Notes under the pieces: model-generated
The model's database searches: none
Told to the model about the DNA's origin: nothing
The model's input: the letters and a program-made list of their open reading frames with translations, nothing else
Assembly (NCBI GenBank): GCA_030272155.1
Contig: CP126205.1
Coordinates: 980,501 to 1,044,500, forward strand
Source: Tetradesmus obliquus
Taxonomy: Eukaryota > Chlorophyta > Chlorophyceae > Sphaeropleales > Scenedesmaceae
Direction of reading: 5' to 3'
Length of the DNA: 64,000 nucleotides
Position numbers and translations under genes: made by a program
Part shown: positions 23,024 through 34,421 of the stretch, piece by piece
Position numbering within the stretch: position 1 is the first letter of the stretch
How the letters are laid out: every line of letters starts with the position of its first letter

Positions 23024-26000
23024 GCCCTAGAACCAGCATATCCCCTTTTACGTGGAGGAGAAGCAGATTCAGAAGCAGACCTCTTGCCCCGCCGCCTCCT
23101 AGCCAGCGGTGACCTGCTTCTGCTCCTGCTCCTGCTTTTGCTCCTACTGCTGCCCCTACCGCGCGCCTCATAACGACTGCCGCGCCGCCCTCCCCAACGC
23201 CGCTCCCTGCTGCTGCTCCTGCTGCGGCTTCTGCTGCCGCGCCGCAGCTGCTGCCGCCCCCGCTGCAGCTTCACATCTCTCGCTGCTGGCTGCGCCTCAG
23301 CAGCAGTAGAGAATGCACCACGGCCTGCAAACCCTACAGGCATAGCCCGCGGCTCTGCCCTATCTGCTCTGCTGCTGCGCGGCCTGCGGGGACTGTGGAA
23401 GGAATAAGGCCGCCCTGCCCCGACCTCTCCTTCCTCATCATCTGTGCTGAGAGCACCCTCCTCCTCATCGCTGCCCCTGCCACCCCTGCTGCTGCTGCTG
23501 CCGCCGTCAACGCCCGCATCCCTCCCAACCTCATTGTAACCGCCAAAGGCGCCGCTGCTGACGCCGCTGCTGACAGAGCAGCTGCGGCTGCGGCTGCGAG
23601 ACATGCGCCAGTGCCGCTGCCGCTTTGCAGGGCGCTCCAAGCTGCGGCCGCGCTGCAGCAGCTGCTGCTGCGCCTCATGTAATGCTGCTGCTGCTGCTGC
23701 CGCCTCTTCTTCGAGTGAAGGTAGGCCGGCTGCTGCTCGCGCAGCTGCCTCCGCTGCAGCTGCCTCTGCTTCCTGCTTCTGCCACTGCGCACGCACCACC
23801 AGAGCTGCAGCTGCTGCTGCCTTTGCTGACTTAAGTGCCTCGCCTGTCAGCTGGCCTGCACCATCTGCTGCCCCTGCAGCGGCACTTGCAGCTGTGCCTG
23901 CTGCTGCCAAACCAGCAGCAGCAGCAGCAGCAGGTGGTAAGTCGACTGGCTGCACCAGCAGCCGCTGGCAGAACCACCAAGGGTCTTCCACTGTTAGCCA
24001 CACCCTGTTGTGCACAAACAGCTCCTGGGCATCCATTGTGTTGGCGTCAAACTCATCCTCCTCTGCTGCTGCTGCTGCCTCCTCACCCTCTGCCTCGCCA
24101 GCAGCAGCTTCAGCTGCTGCCAACGCAGCAGCAGCTGCCTCCTCGCGCTGCTGCAGGCGCTGCACGCGTGCTACCCCAAACAGCAGCTGCGGCGGCTGCG
24201 GCTGCTCAACTTGCCCTGTATACATATCAGCAATCTGCCGCAGCGTGGCCATCTGTGCTGGCGGCAGTGCAGCCATTAGGGTGCCTTGCCTGATCGAGCC
24301 TTTTAGGTGTGCCACAAGCTTCGACAGGCCAGCAATCGATGCAGCATCTGGAAGCATGCCCTGCTGCTGCTGCTGCTGCTGGCCCGGCTGCTGCTGCTGC
24401 TGCTTGTGTGCGTCCAGCAGGGCAGCCAGCCGAGGCAGTAGCTGCCCAACTTGTGAGAGCTGCTGCAGCAGTGGCCCGCAGCTGGCAGGGTTGAAGCCTG
24501 GTGTGCTGCTAGGGTTCAGCTGTGCTGCTGAGACCTGCAGCAGCACCCAGCCGTAGCGTGCCAGCAGCAGCTCTGCTGCTGCACAGACGAGGGGCGAGCG
24601 GCTGCCACATGTCACCCAGGCCTGCTGGGAGCCTGCAGCAGCAAAAACAGGCACATGCAAGACAGGAAATGTCGAGGTTAGGCACGAATCCCAAGGCGGA
24701 TTCGGTTCATATCATGTAAAATATATGTACACGCAGGCAGCACAGCTGCAGCACAATATGCCTGTGAGCTTCTGGCACACGTCATCTGAGTTGACAGTTG
24801 TTAGGCAGACTGCAGCCACACGCAGCACAATCCCTACAGCCTTGCAAAACAGGTAAAACATCAGCTTTCAAATGGCTAGCCTGATACAACCTGCAACCCC
24901 ACCGCACCCAAGTACTTTTACTCACCAGGCACGACGACATCAAACAGCAGCAGGTGCCCGTCACTACACCACGCATGCTGTACGCAGTGTAGCTCATCCT
25001 AGCCAAACACATACTGCAGCTCGATCACCTATCCGTTACTCACCAGGCACGACGGCATCAAACAGCAGCAGGTGGCCATCACCCGCCTGCGTAAGGCCCC
25101 TGCCCTGCGGCAGCAGCCCAGCAGCCGCCAGCGCCTGCTGCAGCTGCGTCCTGGCTGCTGCTGCTGGGGCGACCACACCTGACCAGAAAGCCTCGCCTGC
25201 TGCTGCCAGCTGGCCTGCAGGCACTGGGCGCTGCACTGGGCCGCCGATGCGCAGCACTACAAGGCAGTACGCCTCAAACACCTACAGGCAGTACATGGTA
25301 GCAGCAGGGTTGGATGATCATGCCAACACGACTGAAGAGGAGAGCCCACCAATGAGCAGCACTACCAGACAGTACGCCTCAAACACCTGCAGATGCAAGG
25401 CACGACAGTGCAGGATGTAAGCAGCTGCGGGGATGAGATAGGTGCAGAAATACTATGAACGGGGCGCTGCACTGGGCCGCCGATGCCAGCACTACCAGAC
25501 AGTAGGCTTCAAAGACCTACAGGCAATACAGCAGGCAGTGGCGTGGTTAGATCTCTCAAAAAAGGCCAAAGAAGAGGCCCGCCAATGCGCAGCACTACAA
25601 GGCAGTACGCCTCAAACACCTGCAGGCAGTACAATGCAGCGCGGCGTAAGCGGATTGTGCAAATAAGGCCAAGAAGGAGGCCCGCCGATGCAAAGAACCA
25701 CCAGGCAGTGCAGCTCTACAGATGCGCATAGACACACGCGTGCGCACATGCACAGGCAAACACACACACGCGCACATACACATAGGCACACAGGCGCGCG
25801 CACAAACATGCACATGCAGCCACGCGCGCGCGCACACACACGCACATGCGCACAGGCACACACACGCGCGCGCGCGGACACGCACACACATTCATGCACA
25901 GGCGGCCACGCGCGCGGACACGTGCACGCGTACATGCACAGGCACATACGCGTGCGCACACAGGCACACGCGCGCGCACACATGTCTGGTCATGCATTTG

Positions 26001-27454
26001 CACAAGCACACACAAGGGCATGCACGCAGGTGATCGCACCATCACCCGTTCCCGCCCCCGCCCATGCTCGCGCCACACGCGCACCTGCGTCAGCTGCGCC
26101 TGCTGCAGCCCCACTTCCGGCTTGTCCAGCGCCACAGCCATGGCGTCCCACAGCTCCAGCATCAGCCCGCCAGCCACAGCCTCAGCCACAGCCAACGCAT
26201 GATTGCATCAGCATCCAAGGATCCCACCTGCCTGAGAAAGTGGACGAACCAGCCGATACCAACGCATGCGTCGCAACCCACCTGTGTCAGCTGCGCCTGC
26301 TGCAGCCCAACATCAGGCTTGTCCAGCGCCACTGCCATGGCATCCCACAGCTCCAGCATCAGCCCGCCAGCCACAGCCAGCCCCCATAGCAGCTGCACTG
26401 CTGCGGCAGCACTGCAGGCAAACACGCCTCCCACTGCCACCTGGCTCTCCACCACCTGCAGGGGTGCAGGGAAAGCACAGGAGCAGAGAACGCGCAAGCA
26501 AGCGGGGTGGGTTAAATGTCTGGTGGCTGTTTTGCGTTGCAGGTAAACATGCCGCGAACTGTCACCCAGATCTCAACCACCTGCAATGCACATGAAGGGA
26601 GGAGCGTGAAGAATGGCGAGCCACAATTTGTGCAACACAGCACAGCCCGCCAGCCACAGCCAGGCCCCACAGCTGCGGCAGCATTGCAGGTAAACATGCC
26701 ACCGACTGCCACCTGGCTCTCTCCACCTGCAACAAGGATGTGAAGGCAGTGAAGACGCAGGCAGGCGGGGTGAGTTGAACGTCCGATGACTGTTTGGCGC
26801 TGCAATCAAGCACGCCGCCGATTGCCACCTGGCTCTCCACCGCCTGCGGGGGAACCACACAGGCAACATAGGTTTGACATCAATCAACATTAACGTAAGC
26901 AACTCTGCGAGTCTCTCAGTGATACCACAGATTTCACACAGATTTCACACAGATTTCACACAGAAGCAACCCAGAAAAGCAGCAATGCATGCGGCTCACC
27001 TCCACAACCAGCTGCACCAGCTGCTGCGGCAGCTCCCCTGGCATATACCAGTGCACATTTGTCGGCAAGCAACCATCAGGCAGTCGCAACGCTGCCCACA
27101 GTCCAACAGTTCATCCAGCTCACCTCCACTACCATCTGCACGAGCTGCTGCGGCAGCTCCCCAGGCATATACCAGTGCACAATTGTCAGCAAGCAACCAT
27201 CAGGCAGTCGCAACGCTGCCCACAGTCCAACAGTTCATCCAGCTCACCTCCACTACCATCTGCACCAGCTGCTGCGGCAGCTCCCCAGGCGCGTACCAGT
27301 GCACACAGCCGTGCAGTAGCTGCGCCAGTGCCTCCCAGTCAACCTCAGCAAACACAACAGGCGCCATCATTGCTGCTGCTGCTGCTGCTGCCGCTGCTGC
27401 TGCTGCTTCAGCGCCTGCAGCTTCTGTAGCGTCCCCTGAGGGTGGTGGTGGTGG

Positions 27455-27492
<38 letters not shown>

Positions 27493-30396
27493 CCTGCGAC
27501 GCTGCAGCTCCTGCAGCACTGCCTGAAGGTGGAGGAAGCGGGGGAGGCGGCGGCGCAGCACCCCCTGCTGCTGCTGCTGCTGCTGAGGGTGGTGGTGGCG
27601 GCGGCGGCGCAGTGGCAATTTGCTGCTGCTCCTGCTGCGTTGCAGCAGCTGCGGCAGACGGCGGCAGCGGCTTGTGCAGCAGCACTTCTGTATCCAGCAG
27701 GGCCTGCAGCAGCAGCGCTACCGCGGCACGTGGGGACACACCTGCAGGCCCGTCCCCGGCTGCTGCTGCTGCTGCTGCTGGTGCGGCTGCTGTGGCTGCA
27801 TTGGGATCTGGGTGCTGCTGAATGACCAGCTGCACCACTGCAGCCACATCTGCAGGACTCAGCTCGCCCAGAGCCTGCTGCAGCTTCTCACCATCTGCTG
27901 CTGCTGCTGCATCGCTGGCGTCTGCAGGGCTTTCTGTAGCACAAAGTTGCTGGATCGCAGTTGGCAGCTGCCCCTGCAGCTGCTCTGCCACTACACCCTC
28001 AAACTTCCCCTGCTGCTGCAGCCCCGCGGCTAGCTTCAGTACAGCCAACGGCTCACTTTTCAGTGCTTCCTGCAGGGCTTGCCCCTGGCTAGCTTGCAGC
28101 GCTGTCAGGCCTTTGATCAAGCTGGTGAGGCCAGCCTGATGCTGCTGCTGCTGGCCTGATAGGTCCTGGAGCTCTTTCTGAAGATCAGGAAGCGCCAGCC
28201 AAACTGGCAGCTGCAGCCGCCGAAGGGTGAGCTGCTGCTGCAGCTGGTCCACGAGCTGCTGCTGCTTGGGGGAGTTGGCACGCAGGCAGCCCAGCTGCGC
28301 GAGCACGCTGCAGGCCTGCAGCAGCTGCGCGCAGGCGCAGCTGCTCAGCAGCGGCTGCAGCTCGTCGCACAGCCTGCAAGTTGTCAAGGGTCAGGAACAT
28401 GCAGGCACTGGTGAGTTGGATGCGCGCAGACATTGAGGAGATGCAAACGACACAGCCTGCAGGCCTGCAGCAGCTGGGCAAGGGGCGCAGCTGCTCAGCA
28501 GCGGCTGCAGCTCGTCGCACAGCCTGCAAGTTGTCACGGGGCAGGAACATGCAGGCACTGGAAAGTTGAGTGCACTGCAGACGTCAAAGAGATGCAAAAC
28601 AAACAGCCTGCACGCCTGCAGCAGCTGAGCGGGGGCGTAGCTGCTCAAAAGCGGCTGCAGCTCGCCGCATAACCTGCGGGTGTGGATAAGCAGGCAAGGA
28701 TCATTGCTGAGTGGGAGTGCCGAGGCAGCTCCTTCACAAACGCACACACCGCACCATATTTTACAGCGTCAAACATTTAAAAGTATACACAGCACAAGCT
28801 ACTCGCTTTGCCAGCAGCTGCGGCGGCAGCTCCTTCAGCATCCCACTACCGCCAGCAGCCAGCCCAGTCAGCACCCCGAGCAGCAGATCCACGCCAGCAG
28901 CAGCCACAGGCCTCCGCAGGTACTCCGCTGCCGAACCAGGACATTGCCATGCAAACAGCCTATACCACGCTTGCAGCTGCAGAGACAGCTGCACTCACGC
29001 AGCCCACAGCAGCAACTGCCTCTGTCAAACCAACCCACTACAAGAGCCAGAACTTGCTCAAGCCACTCACTTTGCCAGCAGCTGCGGAGGCAGCTCCTTC
29101 GCACTTGCAGCGCCACCAGCAGCCAGCCCAGTCAGCACCCCGAGCAGCAGCTCCACGCCAGCAGCAGCCACAGGCCTCCGCAGGTACTCTGCTGCTGTCT
29201 TGCGCAGCAGCTTTGCATAAGATGCAGCAGCAAGGCCCAGCCGGGCATGGCAGGCAAGTAATGCCGCCAGCTGAGGCGGGCTGAAGCGCGGGAGCGTGTC
29301 CTGCAGCACCTGTTTACGTTTGGCAATGGGGAGCGCAGCAGCACGGCAGTGGCGGGCGTGTTGATCAGGATGCTTGCTATGGCTTGCAGGTTCGTGCTGG
29401 AGCTGGGCCTCGCTGCATGCCATTGCACGCTGGGTGAGCCGCCGGATTAAGTCAGCTGCTTCGTCCCTGCAGACAATTGCTCCACTGCTGCTGCTGCTGC
29501 TGCTGCTGCTGCTCACCTTCGACACCACGTCCTGCAGCTTCTGCTGCAGCACCAGCCACGCTTCACGTAGCCCCATAAGCAATCAAACCGCGGCATCCAC
29601 TGAATCCGGTACAGAAACCTGCTGCTGCTGCTGCTGCTGCTGCTGCTCACCTTTGACACCACGTCCTGCACCTTCTGCGGCAGCACAACCCCCGCCTCAT
29701 GCAGCCCCATCAGCAATCGAATCGCAGCATCCACTGAATCTATACAAGAACCTGCTGCTGCTGCTGCTGCTGCTGCTGCTCACCTTTGACACCACGTCCT
29801 GCACCTTCTGCTGCAGCACAAGCCACGCTTCACGCAGCCCCATCAGCAAAATTGCAGCATCCACTGAATCTGTACAGGAACCTGCTGCTGCTACTGCTGC
29901 TGCTGCTCACCTTTGACACCACACCCTGCACCTGCTGCGGCAGCGCAACCCCCGCCTCATGCAGCCCCATCAGCGATCAAACCAAAGCACCCACTGAATA
30001 TCGTACAGGGACCTGCTGCTGCTGCTGCTGTTGCTCATCTTTGACACCGCATCCTGCACCTTCTGCGGCAGCACAACCCCCGCATCATGCAGCCCCAACA
30101 GCGACCAAACCAAAGCATCCACTGCATCCAGTATAGACACCTGCTGCTGCTGCTCACCTTTGACACCACACCCTGCACCTTCTGCTGCAGCACAACCCCC
30201 GCCCCATGCAGCCCATCAGAGTTTCAAGTACTACATCAACCGAATCCGTGCAGACACCTGCTGCTGCCGGTTTTGCTGCTCACCTTTGACACCACATCCT
30301 GCACCTTCTGCTGCAGCGCCGCCCCCGCCTCATGCAGCCCCATCAGCGATCAAACCGCAGCATCCACTGAATCTATACACTGAATCTATACAAGAA

Positions 30397-30430
<34 letters not shown>

Positions 30431-32571
30431 ACCTTTGACACCGCATCCTGCACCTTCTGCGGCAGCACAACCCCAGCCTCATGCAGCCCCATCAGCGCCT
30501 CCAGCAGCAGCCTTGCCCCTGCATCCGCATCTTCCTTGTGTAGCCTTTTCAGCAGCGGCTCTGCCAGCAGCAGCGCCACACCTGCTGCTGCTGCTGCTGC
30601 CGCGCCGCCCTCGGCGAGGCCTGCCAGTGCTGCTGCTGCCACGAGGAAGGAGTCTGGCTGCTGCTTGAAGAGGCCGGAGTCTGTCAGATTTGTCAGCAGC
30701 GCTTCTACCAGGCTTTTGGGGATGGGACCTGCAGCAAAAGGTTGCCAACACACAAAGTTTAGACATCACGTTGCTGTGGGTGGTGCCAGCGTAGGCTGCA
30801 CCATCAATATTGAGGGAGGCAGGATTTGTAGCAGCACCGTAGAGCAATGCCATAACGGCATCACAATGGGCCATGCAGAGCTGCTATTGAAGTATTGTCG
30901 AAACAAGCTTCTACCGCGCAGGCAGCTTATGTGAATGACAACCGGATCATGACCAAATCCCATAACAGTGTGTTACTGACAGCATGCTGCCCTGCTACGC
31001 AACATCAGATCATTCTGCCTGTATACACAAATGCGCAAGCACGCACACACCCTGCTTCCACACTCACCTAGCCCAGCTTGCGCCACAGCAGCAAGGCACT
31101 CCAGCAGCTGCAGCTGCTGCGCAGCCTCAACCTCTTTCCAGCCACTTGCACACCAGCTTGAGCACTATACTACCAGACAACACCAGACTGAGCATTGCCC
31201 GCTACTTGAAACCAGATCACCACAAGAGTACCCGCAGCATGCTGCCTGACCACCCTGCCTCAACACAAACAAGCAGGTATGTGCATTGCCCCCCAGCTTG
31301 CTCACCTAGCCCAGCTTGCGCCACAGCAGCAAGGCACTCCTGCAGCTGCAGCTGCTGCACAGCCTCAACGCCCGCCAGTACCCTAGCCAGCCATTCAAAT
31401 ACCATCCCAGAATATGATACCTCATTAACGCCGCATAATAATTGAAATAAGATTGCCACAACAGTACCCGCAGCATGCTGCCTGAGCATCCTGCCTCATC
31501 ACAAACAAGCAAGTATGTGCATTGGCCGCACATGCTCACCTAGCCCAGCTTGCGCCACTGCAGCAAAACACTCCAGCAGCTGCAGCTGCTGCGCAGCCTC
31601 AACCTCTGATAGCACCCTCGCCAGCCACTCGCACAGAAACTGCACGCCAGCGTGCTGCTTAAGCTGTCGCTGCTGCTGCTGGCTGTCTGCCTGGCGCTGC
31701 AGCCGCTGCAGCTGCTCCGGCTGCTGCGCTGCTGCTGCCAGCATCTCGGCCGCCTGCACTGCATCTGGGGCAGTCAAGTTGGGCAGCCGCGCTGCTTGCT
31801 GCTGGCTGGCCAGGTGCTGCAGCAGGCTCAGCAGGTTCTGTAGTATCAGCAGCAGCAGGTCAGAACATGGAAAATGTGGCAGCACAGCAGGGGCGCAGAT
31901 GTCAGTCAATGGTGGTGGCTGGCCAGGTGCTGCAGCAAGCTCAGCAGGTTCTGTGGTAAAAGTGAGTTGAGAACACAAAACGGCGGCAGCACAGCAGGCA
32001 CGTAGATGTCAGTTGATGGTGGTGGCTGGCGATGGTGGTGGCTGGCGAGGGGCTGTTGCAGCAGCAGCGGGTGGTGACGAGTTGCAGTGGAGCAAAAGGT
32101 GCAGTGCAGCAGAGCGGCAGCCAAACAATCAAGGGCGGCTGCTTGCCAAAGGGGTCGCAATGCAGTGCCCAGCAGCAGAGCTGCTCTGCCACAGACGCAA
32201 TTGAGCGTGTCAGCATTCAAACAGGCACCATCATGACTAGCTCCTCGACACCACCCAAGCTGCAGCACCCATTCTCAGAGAAAATGCAAGTGAACCGAAA
32301 CTGCAGCTTCAGATATCAAAGCGCGCGCATCGCAAACTGCACAAGCAAAACTTTGCAGCAGCCCACCTGCAAGTTGCCAGCTGCAGACTGCAGCAGATGT
32401 GACACTGGGGGCATCATCACACCAGTGGGTGCCCCACCCACACCCACCGCTGCTGCTGCTGCTGCTGCTGCTGCAGCTTGTGGGGGCACCGGCCCAAGCA
32501 CTACCACCTGCTGCTGCTGCTGCTGCTGGGGTGCGGCAGGTGGTGGATGCGGAGGCACAAGGTTGTTGCCG

Positions 32572-32608
<37 letters not shown>

Positions 32609-33863
32609 TGGGGACATGCGGATTGCTTTGCCCCATGGGTACTAGGATAGGCCCTGCTTTATGATGCTGCTGCTGCTGCTGTTGCATGCTGCCAGGCGGA
32701 AGTGCAGGTACTGCCCCAACAGCTGACGCCACTACAGCAGCTGCTGCTGCTGCTGCTGCTGCTGGTTGCAAAGGTGCGCCGCCACCTGTACTGCCTGGGG
32801 CAGATGGTGGTAGCGGCCCCGGAGGCAGTACAGCAGCCGCTCCAAGCATGCTAGGAGGCATGCTGCTGTTCCCTAGAGCACCATGCATCATCATCATCAA
32901 CTGTTGCTGCTGCTGCTGCTGGTGCTGCGGGGGTGGAGTGGCTGCTGGCTGTGGCACATCCAGGCGATCAAGCACCAGCACACCACCTGCAGGGCTCAAC
33001 TGCTGCCCTAGCTGCAGCACTGGGATGTGCTCATGGCCTTTGCCCTGCTGTAGCTGCTGCTGCTGAAGTGGCTGCTGCTGCTGCAGCGGGTGCAGCATGA
33101 GCTGTGGGATGTGCTGCTGCAACAAGTGCGGCACAGGGAGCAGCACTGGCTGCTGCTGCGGCTGCTGTTGCAGCATGGGCGATGGAACCCCATGCTGCGG
33201 TGGTGCAGGTGGACGCACCTGCTGCTGCTGCTGCTGCTGCTGCTGCTTGTTAGGCGGTTCAGCAGTATCCCATCTACTGCGCCCTTTGCGCTTGGGTGCT
33301 GCTGCACTGCTGCTGTTGTCATTGCGTGTTTCCTGCAAGCCTGAGGCTGGGTGAGTCTGCATTGGTGCTCCACCAGGCGGTACACTAGGTGGTGCACTAG
33401 GTGGTGCAGGATACGTTTGCTGCTGCAGCTGCTGCATCTGCGGGGGCCCTGGTAGCTGCTGCTGCTGCGGCTGCTGCTGGTTGTAATGGTGCTGCAGAGG
33501 CGACTGATTCGAGCCATGCCCCTGCTGCTTTCGCTGCATACGCCTGGGCTGCTGTTGCTGCTGCTGCTGCTGCTGTGCTGCTACCTGAGCATGCTGTTGC
33601 ATCAGATGTTGTACACCAGGCGGCAGTTGGCTGCTGAGTTGCTGCTGTTGCAGCTCCTGCCAAGATCGCAGGTCTGCAGGTGCTGGCAGCAGCTGCTGCT
33701 GCTGCATGGGCAGAATGCCTGCAGGACCAAACCCCATCTGTCCACCCTGAGCCGGGTTTTGCACCTGGTGTTGGCCAGCGGGCGGTTGCTGTGCCCCATG
33801 GGCAGCAGAGGTGCCTCTGCGGCCCTGGCCCCTGTGACGCTGCTGCTGCGCAGCATCACGCAT
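21724..33863 (-). CDS. Very large Gln/Ala-rich protein with helical-repeat middle and RS-rich C-terminal exon
   Basis: Exon model: 32367-33863, 31540-31837, 30433-30728, 29071-29466, 27248-28373, 26282-26455, 25044-25281, 21724-24632. The first exon (start MRDAAQQQRHRGQ) is Gln/Pro-rich and contains KRKGRSRWDTAE, which fits a UHM-ligand motif of splicing factors. The middle exons are Leu/Ala helical repeats (FSPPQLAALLACHARLG, LVEALLTNLTDSG, ELLLGVLTGLAAGG) reminiscent of FASTK/OPR/RAP-type organellar RNA-binding proteins. The exon pair ending GWVLLQVSA is weakly RAP-like. The last exon has poly-Gln, poly-Ala, an RS stretch (SRSRSRSRSPLARRRRGKRS) and a KKNPHKGEVNGKLVVNCRKH block, and stops at 21724. 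A role in RNA binding or processing is inferred. The 30433/29466 junction is out of phase, so this may be two genes or an exon is missing. Confidence 0.55.
22979..23021 (-). repeat. Poly-Ala coding GCT/CAG tract
   Basis: In-frame alanine run of about 14 residues inside the last exon of the large gene. It is coding, unlike the intronic tracts. Confidence 0.8.
24915..24966 (-). repeat. Donor-side echo of exon 25044-25281
   Basis: TACTCACCAGGCACGACG and the following AACAGCAGCAGGTG match the 3' end plus donor of the exon at 25038-25082. It lies downstream in transcript sense. Confidence 0.8.
25337..25725 (-). repeat. Acceptor-side echoes of exon 25044-25281
   Basis: Four imperfect copies of the exon's 5' end and acceptor occur near 25350, 25480, 25585 and 25688. 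Each has GCAGCACTAC(A/C)AGGCAGTACGC-type sequence followed by CTACAG or CTGCAG in transcript sense. They lie upstream of the exon in transcript sense. Confidence 0.75.
25725..26030. repeat. Alternating purine-pyrimidine (CA/CG) tract
   Basis: About 300 bp dominated by CACACA, CGCGCG and GCGCAC steps with few breaks. It is intronic to the large minus-strand gene. Sequence of this type can adopt Z-DNA; nothing else is evident in it. Confidence 0.85.
26085..26180 (-). repeat. Donor-side echo of exon 26282-26455
   Basis: Encodes GLMLELWDAMAVALDKPEVG, followed by QQAQLTQ and a donor-like sequence. It matches the 3' half of the exon upstream in transcript sense (one residue differs, KPDVG). Confidence 0.85.
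26530..26855 (-). repeat. Three acceptor-side echoes of exon 26282-26455
   Basis: Near 26535-26590, 26680-26740 and 26800-26850 the minus strand repeats the exon start (VVESQVAVGGVFACSA-like) with a CTGCAGG- or GTTGCAGG-type acceptor. All three lie upstream in transcript sense. Confidence 0.8.
26997..27190 (-). repeat. Two donor-side echoes of exon 27248-28373
   Basis: Units starting at 26997 and 27120 repeat the exon end (HWYAPGELPQQLVQMVVE) with its GTGAG donor, in a period of about 123 bp. The true exon end is at 27248. Confidence 0.85.
28454..28690 (-). repeat. Two acceptor-side echoes of exon 27248-28373
   Basis: Two copies of the exon start LCDELQPLLSS occur at about 28460-28530 and 28610-28680, with TTGCAGGCTGTG-like acceptors. 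They lie upstream of the true exon start at 28373. Confidence 0.85.
28760..28925 (-). repeat. Donor-side echo of exon 29071-29466
   Basis: Encodes EYLRRPVAAAGVDLLLGVLT and KELPPQLLAK. The donor has decayed from GTGAGT to GCGAGT. Confidence 0.85.
29507..30432 (-). repeat. Seven tandem donor-side echoes of exon 30433-30728, each with a CAG tract
   Basis: Units begin near 29512, 29646, 29778, 29907, 30034, 30156 and 30280, with the true exon end at 30433. Each unit repeats LMGLHEAGVVLPQKVQDVVSK, or close variants, followed by AAG|GTGAGC and a (CAG)n run in transcript sense. A shared GATTCAGTGGATGC lead lies on the other side. Unit length is about 120-150 bp. Confidence 0.9.
31061..31400 (-). 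repeat. Two donor-side echoes of exon 31540-31837
   Basis: 31061-31155 and 31300-31400 repeat QQLQLLECLAAVAQAGLG with its TAG|GTGAG donor. Confidence 0.85.
31900..32050 (-). repeat. Acceptor-side echo of exon 31540-31837
   Basis: The exon start NLLSLLQHLA and its ACAG acceptor recur about 118 bp upstream in transcript sense. Adjacent intron sequence (TGGTGGTGGCTGGC) is repeated as well. Confidence 0.75.
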
Positions 33864-34421
33864 GGTGCGCTGCTGGTTGCAGCCTGTCTGATGTTCTAGC
33901 TAGCTAGATGGGCAGCACATACTTGAATCCAGCTCCTGCTCCGTTCAGATTCCAGCTCACAGGCAAGCAAGCAAACAGCAGAGGAAGGCAGCTGACTCCA
34001 GCTCTAGTACAGCGGTTGGATCCACAGAACAGCAGCAGCGGCCCTGCCAGCGAATCGATATGCAATCACGCGATGCTCGTCATATACATTATGCATCAAG
34101 GCGGACACACCAACTCTCTAGACGCTTACGCTCAGGACGCACAGGCACGGTCTATCTGTGAACAAGCGAGAACGGCCAGGGTCAGGCCTGGACGCAAATA
34201 CCGCATTCATATCGTCAAGCACCTGATTCTTGTTCCTTGTGAATGGCAGCATGCTTAATGACGAAGTGACAGACCCTAAACAACCTAATGTGTCCACCTC
34301 AGCCTTTCACAATGGCGTTAATGCCTCGGCTCGGGTGGTTGAGTACTGTATGTGCTTTGATCAACCAGTTCATTACGAACAACGGTTGTAAAAGCTTCAG
34401 TTCAAGAGCGTTGCAAACAGT
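33864..34421. promoter_or_regulatory. Divergent intergenic region
   Basis: 558 bp between the minus-strand start at 33863 and the plus-strand ALDH6 start at 34422. It must contain both promoters. I see no clear TATA box or other motif. A CTAGCTAGCTAG palindromic run sits at about 33896-33907. Confidence 0.5.

Noticed and set aside
23603..24556. 317-residue Ala/Ser-rich frame on the plus strand
   Set aside because: It is the antisense of the RS/Gln-rich exon 21724-24632. Its composition follows from CAG/CTG repeats read in another frame.
25688..26389. 233-residue His/Thr/Arg-rich frame
   Set aside because: It is an artefact of the CA/CG tract, which is open in several frames on both strands.
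29507..30432. Regular spacing of repeats suggested a CRISPR-like array
   Set aside because: The repeated part is coding sequence of the adjacent exon with a donor, the units are unequal in length, and the 'spacers' are CAG runs.
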